From assembly GCA_030272585.1 (NCBI GenBank), contig BSYQ01000001.1, forward strand, positions 3,038,001 to 3,102,000: 64,000 nt of DNA, given 5' to 3'. The stretch is from Bryopsis sp. KO-2023. Its lineage: Eukaryota; Chlorophyta; Ulvophyceae; Bryopsidales; Bryopsidaceae. Positions 23,801 through 35,728 of the stretch are shown piece after piece (positions within the stretch are counted from its first letter, which is position 1; every line of letters begins with the position of its first letter). Made by a program: the position numbers and the translations under genes. A model generated the notes under the pieces. That model did no database searches. It was not told the DNA's origin and worked only from the letters and a program-made list of their open reading frames with translations.

Positions 23801-26800
23801 AAGTAACCTGACAGCCAATGTTCTCGGCCTGGATCAAGGAAGCGGAAAAACAAATAGCCCCAGTTGGTGATCGCCACTGCCCCTCCCAAAGTTCAAATAC
23901 TGACCGTGTTTGTTTCTGGCATAGCCCAATCAATAACTGACGATGATTGCATTCATTGCATGAATAAGAAATGTAGTCCTAAGTACTGCAGACTGTGGAA
24001 AAAAAAATCAAGAAAAATATCCAAACATTTCCTAGATCGTTGGTGAATTTCATGCCAAGTGCATCCCAGATGAAGGGTCTATTGAAGCACACCATTGAGT
24101 TCGTTTTCTCGACTGCATTATATTAAAAAAAAAAACATACCAGGGCACGAGGGGTGCCGTTTATGTGAGCCATATGTTCAGCCATTCCCGATTCTCCATC
24201 AGGAAGCTCTGTGGAAGGTAGGATCATCTCGAACAGCCTCAAATATGCAAGAAAAACCACTTGGTGGTTTTTCAGATGAACCGCTGCCTCCTGCACAGCA
24301 ACAGAAGCACATACCCTGGATACATCCGACATATATTTTCTGCGACAATTAAGGCTTCTACGTGTTTTCTTTATGCTCATGAATAAAAAAAGAGAGTTGC
24401 AACTGCTGTTTCAATTCTATCCACCGACTTTCAAAGCTTGAAGGCCTCGTAAGAGCTGGTCCCCAGACAGCATCGAATCCGCTGAGCCCTCGTCGTTTTC
24501 TCCTCTTTCCAGCAGGGGCAGCAGGGCTTCCATGACTTCCTCATGCATTCCCCTGGCCAGCAAGCCTTCCACACGGTCGAGCTTCTCTATCACCACCAGC
24601 TGCGAAAGTTTCTTTCGAATCGCATCTGGGGTGATCACCATTTCTTGTTTGCAGTCTTTCAACCGGATTTCGCTTCCTCCCATTTCACACAGGGAAAGGC
24701 ACAGGTTCAAATCCTGACGATAGCACGGAAAATTGATGTTTAAAATCTCAACGGAGGGCATACACACTAGAGCTCCCTGCAACAAGGATGGACAAATGCT
24801 GGGGCCACCGTACCTGTTTTGCATCATTTGCCTTCCTTTGAAACCAAAATAGCCTTGCCTGAGTCCATCGAAATCGAAGAGCATCCTCCTTCAAATCGAG
24901 AAGGAAAAAAAAACAAAAAAGGTGAGCCGATCACCCCCCCTGGCAGTTGAAAATTGCACTAATATGATTGTAATGAATGGATGCATCCCAGTGCAGGTTT
25001 TAACAGCAGGATGGGACATGTGCAGAAATTCACTCCAGTGGATGCTTAACATTTCTTTTTTACAATTTTTATTTTTTTTGGGGGGGGGGCTGGGGGCGAA
25101 TGAGATAAAAGATATGGAGATGAAAGAGTGATGCTTACCAGAGTTTCCAGCATATCTTCATTGGAAGTGATACCCAATGCCGATCCAACCGACAGTCGAT
25201 GGAGGCAAGAGAGCGCTCGATCGCAGCAATCCACATGGATCCTGACTTCCATAGGGAGCATCTGACCCATCCCTTTCTCTGACCTGAAAATCAAACAATC
25301 GTATTCCTTACTCAGTCAAGTTTTTTTCTTCCAGTCCTCTTTTTCACAGATGAATTTCCTCCAACCCGTCTCCGGCCCACGAATTGTGGATGCCTCTACG
25401 AAGTCGATTAAAAGAAGCCTCGATGTTATTGTATTTCTCCGCAAGTCTTTTGGGCACACTCAGCCGACAATGTAAATGCAGGGAAAAAAGAAAAAAAAGG
25501 AAGAGACTGCATCGATTGTCCAAACCTTGACATAGCTTCCACGATTGCATCCATGTGAAGTTCTGCCAATTTGAGGGCGCATCGTGGACTTGGTTCGAAC
25601 CAATGCTTCATGACGCCATCCATAGCCAAATGATGTTGGGCTTCTCCATCCTATGCAACCACCAAACCTCAAAATACATGCATCCAATATACACCCCCGT
25701 TTGAACACAAGACATCCCATTTCGGCACAATTAGAGTAAACAACATCATGTGAATTCACCTCCAGTCTCCTCCACTGGGTCAACCGGTGTTCCACAAGAG
25801 CCCTCGCGATTTCCATGATGGAGCCCCCATCAAACCTCTTCAAGAATTGCTTGATTTCGTCCTCCGTATTGTCCCGGTCAAGGTCGGCCGGCATGTGCAA
25901 CGGTGAGCTTTCTCGACGATCATCTTCGTGCTGCCCCTTTTCCTCATCTGGCCTCTGACTCTTCATTGCATTGGCCATCGATGCCCAGGTGTCCGATCCG
26001 AAAACCGAGTAGAACTGCTGCATGACGTTTTGACACTTGCTCTTGAGCAAAACGGGGGCTCCGGGAGGCCTCCCTTTTTGCAATTGGCGTTTTGGCCGGG
26101 GGTTCTGCCGATTGCTGAGCGTTTCCTTGCAGAAATAAAACAACGAATAATGGTGTCGATCACAGCGATGATTCCATATGCATGAAGAAGAACTCCACAT
26201 GATCTGACATCGCATACTCTACAATTTCTGCCCGCAAAATGACCTTGTTGAAAACAACTTGGACAAAACCAGAACTTTTGCAAGCTACTTCCTCAACATG
26301 TTGGAGAGGATTCTTTCAAAATTATTTTTTTTTTGGGGGGGGGACTCTGATAGGATTCATAAAGTGCCACACCTGGCCTTGTGTTAATTCTTCATCTGGT
26401 TTGGGTACTTCCACTAACTCGTCCTCCTCCTCTTCGTCTGACAACATGTTGAGCACCTCCACGATGCGACCCTCGTCTGAAGCAGATGATGGTGATTGGA
26501 GAATTCTAACTCGAATGTCGTTGGGCGAAAAAACATCAAGCATCGCGGCACAGTCCTCCTCCTCATCATCATCATCTTTGGTCATTTCGCTCAGCAAATC
26601 ACCTGTCCAAATGCAGCACATCGGTGCAATTGCATCCATATTTTGCCTGGAAAGCGATGTTGTGTTTTTTTTTAATGACAAAAACGATGGGCGTTCGCTA
26701 TGATTTCTGCTTCTGTGGGTGTGCAGATTTCTCTAGGCAGCACTGGTTCTTGTGATATGTTGGGATTCCATCTTGAATCTCCACCATATCCTCGATCTGT

Positions 26801-28517
26801 GGGGAACCTCACCTTGTTCGAATGGGGCAGCTTTTAGAAGATTTGCCACAGTTTCAGCCAGTCTCTCCCAACCGAAATTTTTCAGCGGTACAGATCCAAG
26901 AAAGCAATCCTTCTCAGAGTGTTCAAGCTTCGACAGGGGCCTGCGTTTCACCCGGGGCTGCAAAACATCCTCTGCTGGCCTGAAACGAAATCATCAGCGG
27001 ACGAATGTCGAGTTCATTGGCATTGAAATTTTAAAGCTGGAAAAATGCCTGGGCGAAGGACCCCAAATGTGGAGAAATTTACGCAGAAATTATGGGAAAA
27101 GAGGCCAATTGAACCCTGCAACCCTGCAAACTAAATGATGACAGTTGAAAGAAAGAGCGAGAAAATGCTCACGTGGGTACAAATCACCACCACATTAAAC
27201 TAATTCCAAAAGAGCCTTTTCTAGACAATCGGATCCCACCTCTTCACCCCACGATTCTTAAAATCGCTCCTTTCAGGAGATTGGAGCTGCAAGGAATCCA
27301 TCAGTTCTTTTGCTCGCTTGTGCCTCGGACACACTTGCACAAGGTGCGAAGCGACGCTTCTGCAGGTGGATAAATCGTGCATCCCCAGACAACACTGAAA
27401 TCGCAACCAAAAATTGATCTCCTCATCGCTTTTCAAATTTTGGATCCTGGAAATATAACCTCCCTTCGATGGACACCCCAGTTGATTTGGTTTTTGATGT
27501 TGTTGAGGTGATTCGACACACCTCCATGAACTTCTCCAGCATCGGCACATGCTTCGGATTCAAACTCAAACCCCGCTCAAACGAGTACCATGCCAATGGA
27601 TTCTGGTCAGCCTCCAATGCCTGCAAAATTGACATTGAAATCAAACCCGATACGAACGCTCTACGAAACAATCAAAAAAACAGACCTCCAGTTTTTACAC
27701 TGACACACCAGTTTTCCAAGCTTGTACCAGAGGGCCACATCCGAGGGTTCCAGCATGACTGCCTCTCGCCAGAATTCCAAAGCCTGCATTGTGGTGTCTG
27801 GGTCGTCCGCCAGCATTTCCCCCAGAACCTTCAATGCAGATCTGTACAAATGCTTGGCTCTGTAAGCAATGGGCTCGCTGACTGGACACACACACACAAT
27901 GAAAACACCCACCTAAGCTTTTTGACAAATGCTGCATTGAGCTGAACTGGTTTCATCAACCTGAATTCCCCCAAAAAACACAATGGATCGACACACCTTT
28001 CCTCCTCTGTGCAAAAATGAAATAAAAATATTGGAAAAATATATGCGCTGAGTCACACCTTTGGGAAACAAGCTTTTGGACTTCACCGCCAGTGGGTGTT
28101 CTAAGATTTCCGACATGACGTCTGCTGCCGCCTGCTTATCCACCGCAACGAGCTCCAACCCCTCTTCATATCGTCGCAGCTGTCAATATCCATCCCCACT
28201 AAATCTCAATATTTCAGCAACACTTCCAAACTCGGAACGCAAAAAAAAACTCTACGAGTCGACCCCAACCTCCGCCAGTGATGCCAATTGTTTTACGAAA
28301 CGGTTGCAGGCGAAGACGTACCAGTTGGTTTACTTGAAGCACCGCTGGGACGCACTCTTCCGCGGCCTGTAGGATCTCAAAAGCGTCACGACGTCTAGAG
28401 ATTGAATCTGCTGCAGGATCGTTGAAAGTCAACCCGAGGAAGGAGAGCGCAACGCACCTCATCGTCGGAGTCGTCGTTGATGTACGCATAGGGCGCCAAG
28501 GTAGGAATAGGATCCAT
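17681..28517 (-). CDS. CABIN1/Hir3-like HIRA complex subunit, about 2,000 aa
   Basis: About 32 exons from an ATG at 28517 to a TAG at 17681. CABIN1/Hir3 is the large TPR scaffold of the HIRA complex, which deposits histone H3.3 outside replication. N-terminal TPRs: YLYRSALKVLGEML-like helices, then LEFWREAVMLEPSDVALWYK and LAWYSFERGLSLNPKHVPML. Next come acidic linkers (DDDDEEEDC; LSDEEEEDEL), a basic KRQLQKGRPP patch, and EIKQFLKRFDGG. Mid and C-terminal blocks keep the animal order: EALRFRW..ARLFWFQ-like, CLESLYGVKVCAKKHTQWG, WSYVEPYFQKLEDHDSEQFE, YYWTGLSGLRSALD, YLGRMIWKLKNPGYEEK, YHKVHYHLALAYFKKGNY. Main exons: 28458-28517, 28334-28366, 28059-28179, 27997-28006, 27913-27960, 27682-27877, 27522-27620, 27240-27394, 26813-26979, 26373-26602, 25760-26125, 25526-25650, 25348-25446, 25139-25283, about 24815-24888, 24429-24713, 24141-24290, 23942-23992, 23644-23828, 22980-23411, 22539-22829, 22045-22240, 21449-21724, 20979-21241, 20764-20833, 20441-20658, 20046-20252, 19762-19871, 19290-19522, 18688-19127, about 18092-18643, 17681-17830. 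One exon has a phase conflict. Confidence 0.9.
20046..20252 (-). other. CABIN1-like exon with internal frame conflict
   Basis: Entering from the upstream exon, the correct phase reads VAKINHVEQALWKIRAGLSQ. Leaving into the next exon requires the other frame, which reads EEPIRKFAGAIRKYLMLYF and joins smoothly to VLFHLGDYETLE. Both halves look coding and match consecutive parts of the family. The 207-nt exon is one base out of phase. A sequencing or assembly indel, a real frameshift, or an undetected small intron would each explain it. Confidence 0.6.
23610..23630. repeat. Composite T/G homopolymer in CABIN1-like intron
   Basis: A T run, a single C and ten G on the plus strand. In the transcript it is a C run then an A run about 15 bp after the 5' splice site at 23643. 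Confidence 0.9.
25072..25089. repeat. Composite T8-G10 tract in CABIN1-like intron
   Basis: In the transcript a C run is followed by an A run about 50 bp downstream of the donor at 25138. Confidence 0.9.
26325..26343. repeat. Composite T10-G9 tract in CABIN1-like intron
   Basis: In the transcript a C run is followed by an A run about 30 bp downstream of the donor at 26372. Confidence 0.9.
27997..28006 (-). other. 10-nt microexon in CABIN1-like gene
   Basis: A 10-nt exon flanked by a CACAG acceptor and a GTGTGT donor. It is required to join the upstream exon (ending phase 1 after LFPK) to the downstream exon (starting LMKPVQLNAAF). Direct joining gives an immediate stop codon. The spliced peptide reads PKEEERLMKP. 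Confidence 0.6.
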
Positions 28518-28804
28518 TCGCCCGCGATTGAGGACACAGGGTTGTGCTCGGAACAAAACCGGCGTCGTAGGATTGACAGCAACTAGATTCTTTCATGAAT
28601 CTGTTCTTACGTCGGCACTGTGGAATTTCAACCACACAACCCACACTCCCCCCTCACACAAGACCATTTTCCTTGCACGCCGCATTGGATTGACGATTTG
28701 GGGAGGGGGCATAAACGTCCAAGATAAGTAGAATGACGCAAGTGAAATGCCCTATTTAGAATGTCATAACTCGCTCAAATCCACTGCCCGTCCCGCTGTT
28801 CGAA
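28518..28804. promoter_or_regulatory. Bidirectional promoter interval, CABIN1-like / coiled-coil protein
   Basis: Only 287 bp separate two divergent start codons. Both promoters and 5' UTRs must lie here or overlap the genes. No TATA box is placed with confidence. Confidence 0.5.
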
Positions 28805-30387
28805 ATGCTTCCCGTCCACCACAAGGCCCAACCCCAACGAAAGGGAAACACCGTCTACCTGCTGTTACTGGTGCTTCTGAGCGTCGGCTTGGTGGTGGAG
28901 TTCGGTTATTGGCGGAAGCAGCTTGCAAGACTTGTGGTGATAAACGAGCAGTTGAGGAGTAATGCCGCTGAACTGCGTGCGCAAAACGATAAGCTATCGT
29001 CCAGCGTGGCCGACCAGAAGGATGCTCTGCATTCGGTGATGAAACAGAATTCTGAGCTGGATGGGGAAAAGAGAGCGATACAGGAAGCGTCGCAGCGTCA
29101 CGAGGTGGGCCATCTGCATCATATTTTGGATTCATGTCACAGTCATGTCACATCCTTGAAGTTTTAAACCTGAAAGCTTGCAGACTTGCTCCAACAAGAC
29201 ATCATAAACTCATCCATCCCTTTCTCCTGATACCGTAATTTTCAATGTTTTTTTTTTATTATTATTATTTTTTATTTTTTTATTTCCATGTAAAACACAA
29301 TAAAACAAAATTGATCTTAGATTTGTTAGTTGTCGGGAAGGAGGCCATGCAGAGAGAGCTCAAATTTTTCTGGTGGTTTAGAGTTTCTCGGACATAGCAA
29401 ATTAAGTTTTGTTCTGTTTGCGTTCCTACAATAGACCCTTCTCAATGATTTGATCCAACTCGAATATTGATTTGATCGATGCTGATGCTCAATCACAGGA
29501 ACAATTGAAATCTGCCAATGAGCAGCTAACGCAAAGCAGCGCAAAAGTCAAAGAGCTGCAGGGCCGAGTTGGAGAGCTGACTGGAGAGAAGGATGCATGC
29601 GAAGCACGGTCGACTGAAAATTTGAAAGAATTGGCAGGCATCACCAGTCAACTGGAAAAATGCAGCAATGAGTTGACAGCCGAAGTAGCAAAGGCTGCTA
29701 TCAATCAAAAACCAAAACCAACACCAGCACCAGCAGTGAAACCAACACCCAAAGCAACTTCGATTCCATCTGCGGCCATCAGCAAGACTGACACAGCATT
29801 AGATTCAAGAACAAAGTCTGCTGATGTAACCTTCGTGGCAAACCCTGACTCACAGCAAGTTGAGGATTCATCCGCTGAGGTTCAAGGTGCGACTGAAACG
29901 TCACGGCTTCAACAGAAAGCAGGACATTGCCCAGATAATTGGTTGAAAAAGTAGTGATGCATTTCCCAGAGTTTGGTCAAGAATTCAGGCATCTGGATGA
30001 GCATTTGACATGAATCCCCTATCGTTTCAAGCTTGCTTCTGTATTTATGTATCTGAAGGTTACACCGAGGTGGTTGCAAATGAAGGTGGATCGGTTGATC
30101 CTACAGACCTGGTTGCTCCTGATGAAAATAAATCCCAGAGCAAGGATGAGGAAGAGGATGGTGAAAATGGGGTTGTCTCTGAAGGGACTGTTTCAAGAAG
30201 CAATGCAAATTTCAATAAATCTCGGAGCGAGGATGAGGAAGAGGAAGATGATGAGGAAGGGGAAGGGGAAGATGGGGTCGTCTCCAAAGGCACCGTTTCA
30301 AGAAGCAAAGCAAATTTCAATCCGGGCGACGAGAGCAACGACTCGCAAGAAGAAATTAGGACAGTTGAAGAAGCAAGAAGAAATTAG
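28805..30387 (+). CDS. Type II single-pass membrane protein with coiled coil and acidic tail
   Basis: Three exons, 28805-29104, 29499-29886 and 30059-30387, close in phase to 338 aa. A short basic N-terminus (HHKAQPQRKGN) precedes one hydrophobic segment (TVYLLLLVLLSVGLVVEFGY), so the protein should be type II. Residues about 40-165 are heptad-rich with Gln/Glu/Leu/Lys, which suits a coiled coil. A Lys/Pro/Thr linker (KPKPTPAPAVKPTPKAT) follows. The C-terminal exon is acidic and carries an internal duplication: GVVSEGTVSRSNANFN, then GVVSKGTVSRSKANFN, each flanked by DEEEE runs. The architecture resembles animal Golgi proteins of the GOLM1/CASC4 type, but any plant or algal coiled-coil membrane protein could look like this. 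An alternative exon 2 end would read through to a TAG near 29952. Confidence 0.7.
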
Positions 30388-31002
30388 AAACACAGTTGAT
30401 GGGGGTATTTGGTTGGGGTTGTTGAACTCGAAAGCTCCATTGGCTGTAACTTGGTGTTGAGAGGGACATCTGGGGGAAAGTGTAGTGAAATAGGAATAAT
30501 AGTGTATGGTAGAGGGGTGTAAATCCTAGAGACATCATCAGGCTCCTTTTTCATATCCTGGAAGTGTTATGCCGACAAAACCAAGTGTGGAAAGACCGGT
30601 TTTGAGCTGTGAAGAGGTTTCAATGGACTTGAACGATTCACCGAACGCGCGATGCTTGTTATTCAACCACTCTACCAACTGAGTTGTGAAAAGAAGAGCC
30701 ACCGTCAAGATCTTCTAATAAAACAAGAAACACTTTTTTACACTGCTTACTGCAGCAATGCGTTCTACTTTTTCTCAGCTCCCTGATTTCAAATCCAGAC
30801 CCCATTGATCATAAACAAGCAGATCCCTACCCACACTTTCAGATTTGACACAAAATCAACAGCCACCATCATCAGGAGGGACAAAAAAACAAAATCTGTA
30901 CGGGTGGTTATCAAAGAAGCCAGCACCTTGAAACACTGTCCTCGACCCAAAACTCTCATCACTTAAACAAATTTCATCACTTTTATTGCTCATGTCACAC
31001 CA
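30388..31002. other. Convergent spacer with tRNA-like remnant
   Basis: A 615-bp gap between convergent stop codons. It holds a degenerate tRNA-like sequence on the minus strand at about 30620-30693 and no protein-coding signal. Confidence 0.5.
30620..30693 (-). other. Degenerate tRNA-like sequence
   Basis: Read on the minus strand, ACTCAGTTGGTAGAGT forms a D-arm with a 4-bp stem and a good A box. CGTTCAAGTCC follows about 40 bases later as a weak B box. The acceptor stem pairs poorly and I cannot fold a clean anticodon arm. A pseudo-tRNA or SINE remnant is more likely than a working tRNA gene. Confidence 0.45.
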
Positions 31003-32116
31003 CTACGCTTTCGGGCAGATGCACTGCTTATCATCGCAATCCTTGCAAGTCAGGATGAGTCTGGGTGTGGTCTTGAACACAGAATAGGCAGAGCATTTTG
31101 AGTCATCATCGGGGCTCTGGCAGCAATGCCACCTGTCGTCGGCACAGTGAGGATAAACACAATCTGAGACTTGCACATCCACATCGAAGGCATCGGCGAA
31201 TCCCTGCTTGTTGTCCTGTTCTGAAGCATGAGCGAATGCAGAAGCGAGCGTAGGTTTGATGACATCACAGCCATCTTCCTTGACAATCTGCAGCAGCAAA
31301 CCCCAGGTTTGGAAAAGTTAAGTAACCAATGAGGGACAACTGGGTCTCTATTATACTTATATAGGTTTTCATGACAGGGTTTTTTAAATTATATTGTGTA
31401 GAAAGCTAATTGAGTATAAAGTTCTAGCCATGTGCTCAGGTGAGAAGGTGAGAATGCTGTTTGCGTTCAGAGGAAAAACAAATCAACGTATCGAGTGGAA
31501 ACCACAGCCATTGCTCAGTATTGGGTAAGTCATCCGTCTTCTCCCATCGCCAGACTTCCTCGATCGAAGGCAGCCAGCCTGCTGTTGGCGATTGACCAGA
31601 GTGCAATCATCCACAACAGCGACTGCCACCCGCCAGTCGATCGCTTCTCACCTTCGCGATCGCAGCGACGATACCCTTCTGAACATCCCCGCCCTTGGCT
31701 ACGCCATCAGCAATGCCTTTGGCCACAGCAAGACCGGAGCCCTCGTTCACAGCCTTCACGAAAACATCGGACAAGCCCTTCGCCGCCTTATCTCCACCCC
31801 CAGCAGATTTCACAGCCTCGCCGATCGCCACAGCGATCGTGTCCCCATCGCCTCCGCCGATCGCCTTCGCGACAGATTGGACCACCACATCCGCAGTGTC
31901 AGCTTTTCCTTTGGAAACAGCCACTGCTTTTCTGGTTCCGTCGGAGACGGCAACGGAATCGCAAATTGCGGTGTTGCCGTTCGTTGCGGAGCAATCTGAG
32001 GAAGCAGATCCAGGTCCAATAACGACGGCAGTCGCGTGCGAAGTGGCTGCTAAATTCCGAGCCTCCGCTCCGAGGAAGAAAGCCAGGAACAAAGCCGTCA
32101 ACATTGGATTGCACAT
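31003..32116 (-). CDS. Secreted Ala/Val/Lys/Gly-rich protein with C-terminal Cys domain
   Basis: Two exons, 32116-31652 and 31287-31003, close in phase to 249 aa. The N-terminus MCNPMLTALFLAFFLGAEA is a clear signal peptide. The next about 130 residues are low-complexity and quasi-repetitive: VVVQSVAKAIGGGDGD, AIGEAVKSAGGGDKAAKG, AVAKGIADGVAKGGD. They look like amphipathic Val/Ala/Gly-rich segments. The second exon is different: Asp-rich with about ten cysteines, including WHCCQSPDDDSKC, CKDCDDKQCICPKA. I recognise no family. An extracellular, cell-wall or scale protein is possible. It is the third secreted protein of unknown type in the window. Confidence 0.75.
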
Positions 32117-33009
32117 TTCTTTCTTTTGGCCACGCTGATCGTGTGTGTTTCCTTTGTCTGGATCGATATTCGGTTTGTTTTCCTCTTGATTCAGAGGAGG
32201 GCGAGCGGGTGTTTTATTGCTTGCGAGGAACGGACGTCACCCCCGGGTGGGCTGTCGCGTTTCAGGCGGTTTCTGTGGATGATGGGGCAGGTCGGAAACA
32301 ACCCCCCTCCGAAACGGGTCATTCTTTGATTGAACGATGAGCGTCTTTCGTCCATCGTTCCGTTCTTTCACGACAAAGAGAGTCTGGCCGCTTCTCACAC
32401 TTTGGGGAGGCAAATTCGACCACAAACAAAAAAGAAAGGAAAACAGCAGCCACCAAGCTTTGAAAAACAAATCGAACTGACAGTATCGCGCTGTTTCCTT
32501 CAGGGGCGTTTTTATGGTGTTTTCAGTGCGAAGTGGGGTGGTTTTTCTTTTGCGTTCGGGTGCGACTCCACATCCAGGCTGAGGATGGCTTTGAGGGCGA
32601 TGATTTGTCGTACATGATGGAGTGGGAAGGAAGAATGATGGGCAAGTGTTTTCCTCGCGTTTTTGATGAATTTTTATTGAATTTTTCCAGCACCCAGCTC
32701 CATTTTCTTGTAGCGACAGACGAAACTGGTCAAAAAGACTGTGTTTGTTGCTTTGTGCTTCGAAAATCGAAGACTGATGGGGCTGATTTCCCTGTTAAAA
32801 AAAAAACATTGTTTGTTTTCTTATGTTTCAGAAGGCACAGAAAAGAACCGGCTGCCACAAAGAGGCGAGCTGCAGAAAATCTTTAAATTGATCCCAATCC
32901 CAAGAATAGAAATTACAACTATTTCGCGCAGCAAGTTGCATAAAAGAATGTGGCATAACAATAATCAAACGGAGAAGAAAATAAATGCTGTTAGCAGTCA
33001 AAAGGCACT
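32117..33009. other. Spacer upstream of secreted protein
   Basis: About 890 bp between two minus-strand genes. It should hold the secreted protein's promoter on the left and the MET1 3' UTR on the right. Open frames here are low-complexity and unsupported. Confidence 0.45.
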
Positions 33010-35151
33010 TCATTCATCGGAGTCCTTCTTTCCGAAGGAGAAAAGACCCTTCAACACCCTGGAAATCCAAAAAAGAAAAAAAAAACATTAGTCAATTCCA
33101 TCCACAAGCCATCGTATTCATTTTGAAGACTCGACCGCTTCCCCCATGATTTCTAACATCGAAGGTACAAAAAAGCATGTTTTTGAAATTGCACGAATTG
33201 AACTTACTTGACGGCGTTCTCGTTGAGGAGAGGCTCATCAAACTGCAGAAACAAACAGCAAACGAAAATTACAACATTTCCCCCCCCCCTCTCCAATTTC
33301 CAAATCATGTGAAAAGATATACCGCAAAAATGAGATATCCCTGCTGAAACAAGCGTGGCTATGCGCATTTTCGCATTTCAACATCAAGCTGGCCAACAAA
33401 TCAGTGAGAAAACACAGGGTTGCGGTGAGAAAAACCATGCTCGTAATTCACGCACCTTGTTGATCAAGGTCGTGAAGGCCTCCGACTTCCTGAGATTCTC
33501 CAAGTTGGGATCAGTCCTGACTTTCTTGTAGTCATCGAAACCGGCAGACAGGGCCGCCTCCAAAGATTCCAATCCGGCTTCGGCTTTTTCCAACGCCGAG
33601 TAACAACACGCCACGTTGTATTGGGCAAACATGCACAAATCTGACACCCGGGCAAAATCATCCCCGATGTACTTCTTGGGCTCCAAAGAAATCACATTTT
33701 CGAAATCAATCAGAGCGGGTTCCACGTCCCCAGCTTTGAACTTGCTGAGGGCGCCGGAGAAGAGGTCCAGTCGCTCCTGTTCGTTCTTCTTCCTGTCCTC
33801 GTAATTTCTCATTTGGACTTCGCGAGTTCCGACACCAACGTTACCGCCGGCCTGCTCTCTTCTCCACATCTTCTCTGCCTCGGTGGTTTCCTCCTCCTGG
33901 ATAATCACCACTCCAGGGTTCACAATTTGACAATAAAAGGAAGCATTCCGATCGGCATGAATCTGCCCGCCGCCCTTGCTCCACGATATCAAAATTATAT
34001 CCCACCACTGAAATCATTCTGCTACACAGCTATTGGATCCCCAGAAGCTTCCCCAGAAGGCGGGGTGTTTTCGAGAACAGATCGATGAAATTGCACTTGC
34101 CTGGAGGGCAGTGAGGTCTCCAAACTTTCTCTGGATTTTCAAGTAGACACCTCCATTCCTGGTTCGGATGGCGAACACGACCTGTCCAAAGTTCTTGGCC
34201 TCCCATACCTCATCTCCAAAGGAAGCACTCACTTCCACGATCTTGTCACCAATCTTTCCAAAAGAACACAAAATCGGCAATCAGCCAGCCCTCGACGATG
34301 AGCAGGAATAGAACTGAAAACATGCTCGTCCATTCACCTTTTTACAAAATGTCAAAACCCCTCCCCTTCCCTCCCCCACCCCCCCCTTTCAAAACCTTAC
34401 CTCCAAGGTGGGGTCAGTGTTTCCGAGATTGGGGTTGTTCACTCCAACATAGGCTCCTCCATCGTTACCACGAACAAATTTCAAGCCAAGAGGCTTTTCA
34501 AGGACCACCTGTGATACAAGGATGGAATCTAAGCGAAAAATAATCTCAAATGTCTAGACAAATCAGAAGAAGCAAGAAAGCAAGAAATACTTTCGCCAGC
34601 ATCTTTGGAATTACAAGGCCATAATCCCTGAACCATGAATGCGAAACAGTGATCAAATACAGCCACCCACACAAAACCACAGGAGAGGATTTTTCTTTCT
34701 GATTTTTTGCTTTCATCACTTTTTTTTTGCTTTCAGCACACCTCAACAATCTCGTCAAGGCCAGCAGCAGCGGCTGGTGACACTGTTTCTGTTTCCACCG
34801 CCTCGGAAGAGCAGCGCACGATGCGTGGACGAACCTACACGCAAATGGCATTTCAGCACAGTTTTTCGTTCCTCCTTGTCGAGAAATTCGCCGTCACGCA
34901 GGGCATACCTGTTGCTGAGCGACATGCCTGACGCGGTTCGAGAGGGATTGGGGCCTGAAGGGGAAAAGAATGCCCACCAGGGTGGAAAGTCAACACCCAA
35001 CCGCAAAGTTAACACAGCGCTCGCCAACGGTGGAATGGGAATGAAAACCGTCTTGATGCACTAACCTCTGGACGCAAGGGACGCTGGCCCTGCCGACCTC
35101 GGAGCGAGTGCGTGGGGCGGTGGTGCCGGAGAATTGCAACGCGGTGTTCAT
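33010..35151 (-). CDS. MET1: MET1-like PDZ-TPR thylakoid protein
   Basis: Eight exons: 35151-35066, 34954-34909, 34834-34742, 34508-34401, 34253-34101, 33896-33456, 33242-33208, 33058-33010. Phase closes to 336 aa, close to the Arabidopsis protein. MET1 is a peripheral stromal-side thylakoid protein that helps assemble photosystem II supercomplexes. Residues 1-45 form a Ser/Thr/Arg transit peptide (MNTALQFSGTTAPRTRSE). The PDZ domain (about 76-162) has EKPLGLKFVRGNDGGAYV and IGDKIVEVSASFGDEVW. The TPR part (about 163-310) has QYNVACCYSALEKAEAGLES and FDDYKKVRTDPNLENLRKSE. The tail FDEPLLNENAV..LKGLFSFGKK matches the plant end. The intron after residue 162 starts with GC (GCAAGT), a GC-AG intron. 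It is strong evidence for a photosynthetic green host. A MITE lies about 285 bp upstream. Confidence 0.94.
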
Positions 35152-35435
35152 CGTTGTTGTTCGGCGTGAGCAAAGCGGACAGACGGAGCCGGAGTGGAAT
35201 AAGAGGATTTGGTTTTAGACTGCCCCTAGAAGAAAAGCGTTGGGGGATTTGTGGGTGGTGCTGAATCGGTCAGACAAGGGCGCAGCTTTTGACACTTTTG
35301 GGATGGCGTGGATGCGACCGATTCACCTTTTCGGTCGGAAAGGATTCGAATTTGAGCGACTGGTGGTACCCTTGGTTGGAATATTTTCTTTTGGAGGTCG
35401 GTGACTTTTTTTTTTCTGTTTCACGAGTTGCACAT

Positions 35436-35596
35436 TAGGGATGTTCAGCAATTCGACGATAGCACTATTTCGACGTTATTACTAAGCGAAATAGCGTGTT
35501 TTGCTATCGTTTTCGCCCACGACTCGCCCCAACGACGCTATTTCGATTAGTAATAACGTCGAAATAGTGCTATCGTTGAATTGCTGAACATCCCTA
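35436..35596. mobile_element. 161-bp MITE, copy 1
   Basis: Long terminal inverted repeats start TAGGGATGTTCAGCAATTC and run about 50-60 bp inward, ending near TTACTAA. Only about 40 bp of loop is unique. The flanking TA at both ends suits TA target duplication, as in Tc1/mariner-like elements. It carries no coding frame. A second copy of equal length at 57132-57292 differs at about six positions. It could be a mobile promoter element for MET1. Confidence 0.9.
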
Positions 35597-35728
35597 TTCT
35601 TTTTTTCTGACGAAACGTTTAAAATGCGACTGGCTGCTATGAGTCCACTACCAACTACTGCTATCTTGCACACCCTTCCTGCAGATCCTAACCACATACC
35701 ATAATTCTCTCTGGATTCTACATATCAA

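Noticed and set aside
24300..24357. Extra exon reading EALIVAENICRMYP in the CABIN1-like gene
   Set aside because: It would leave an intron of only about 20-25 bp before the next exon. Treating it as intron gives a strong acceptor and correct phase.
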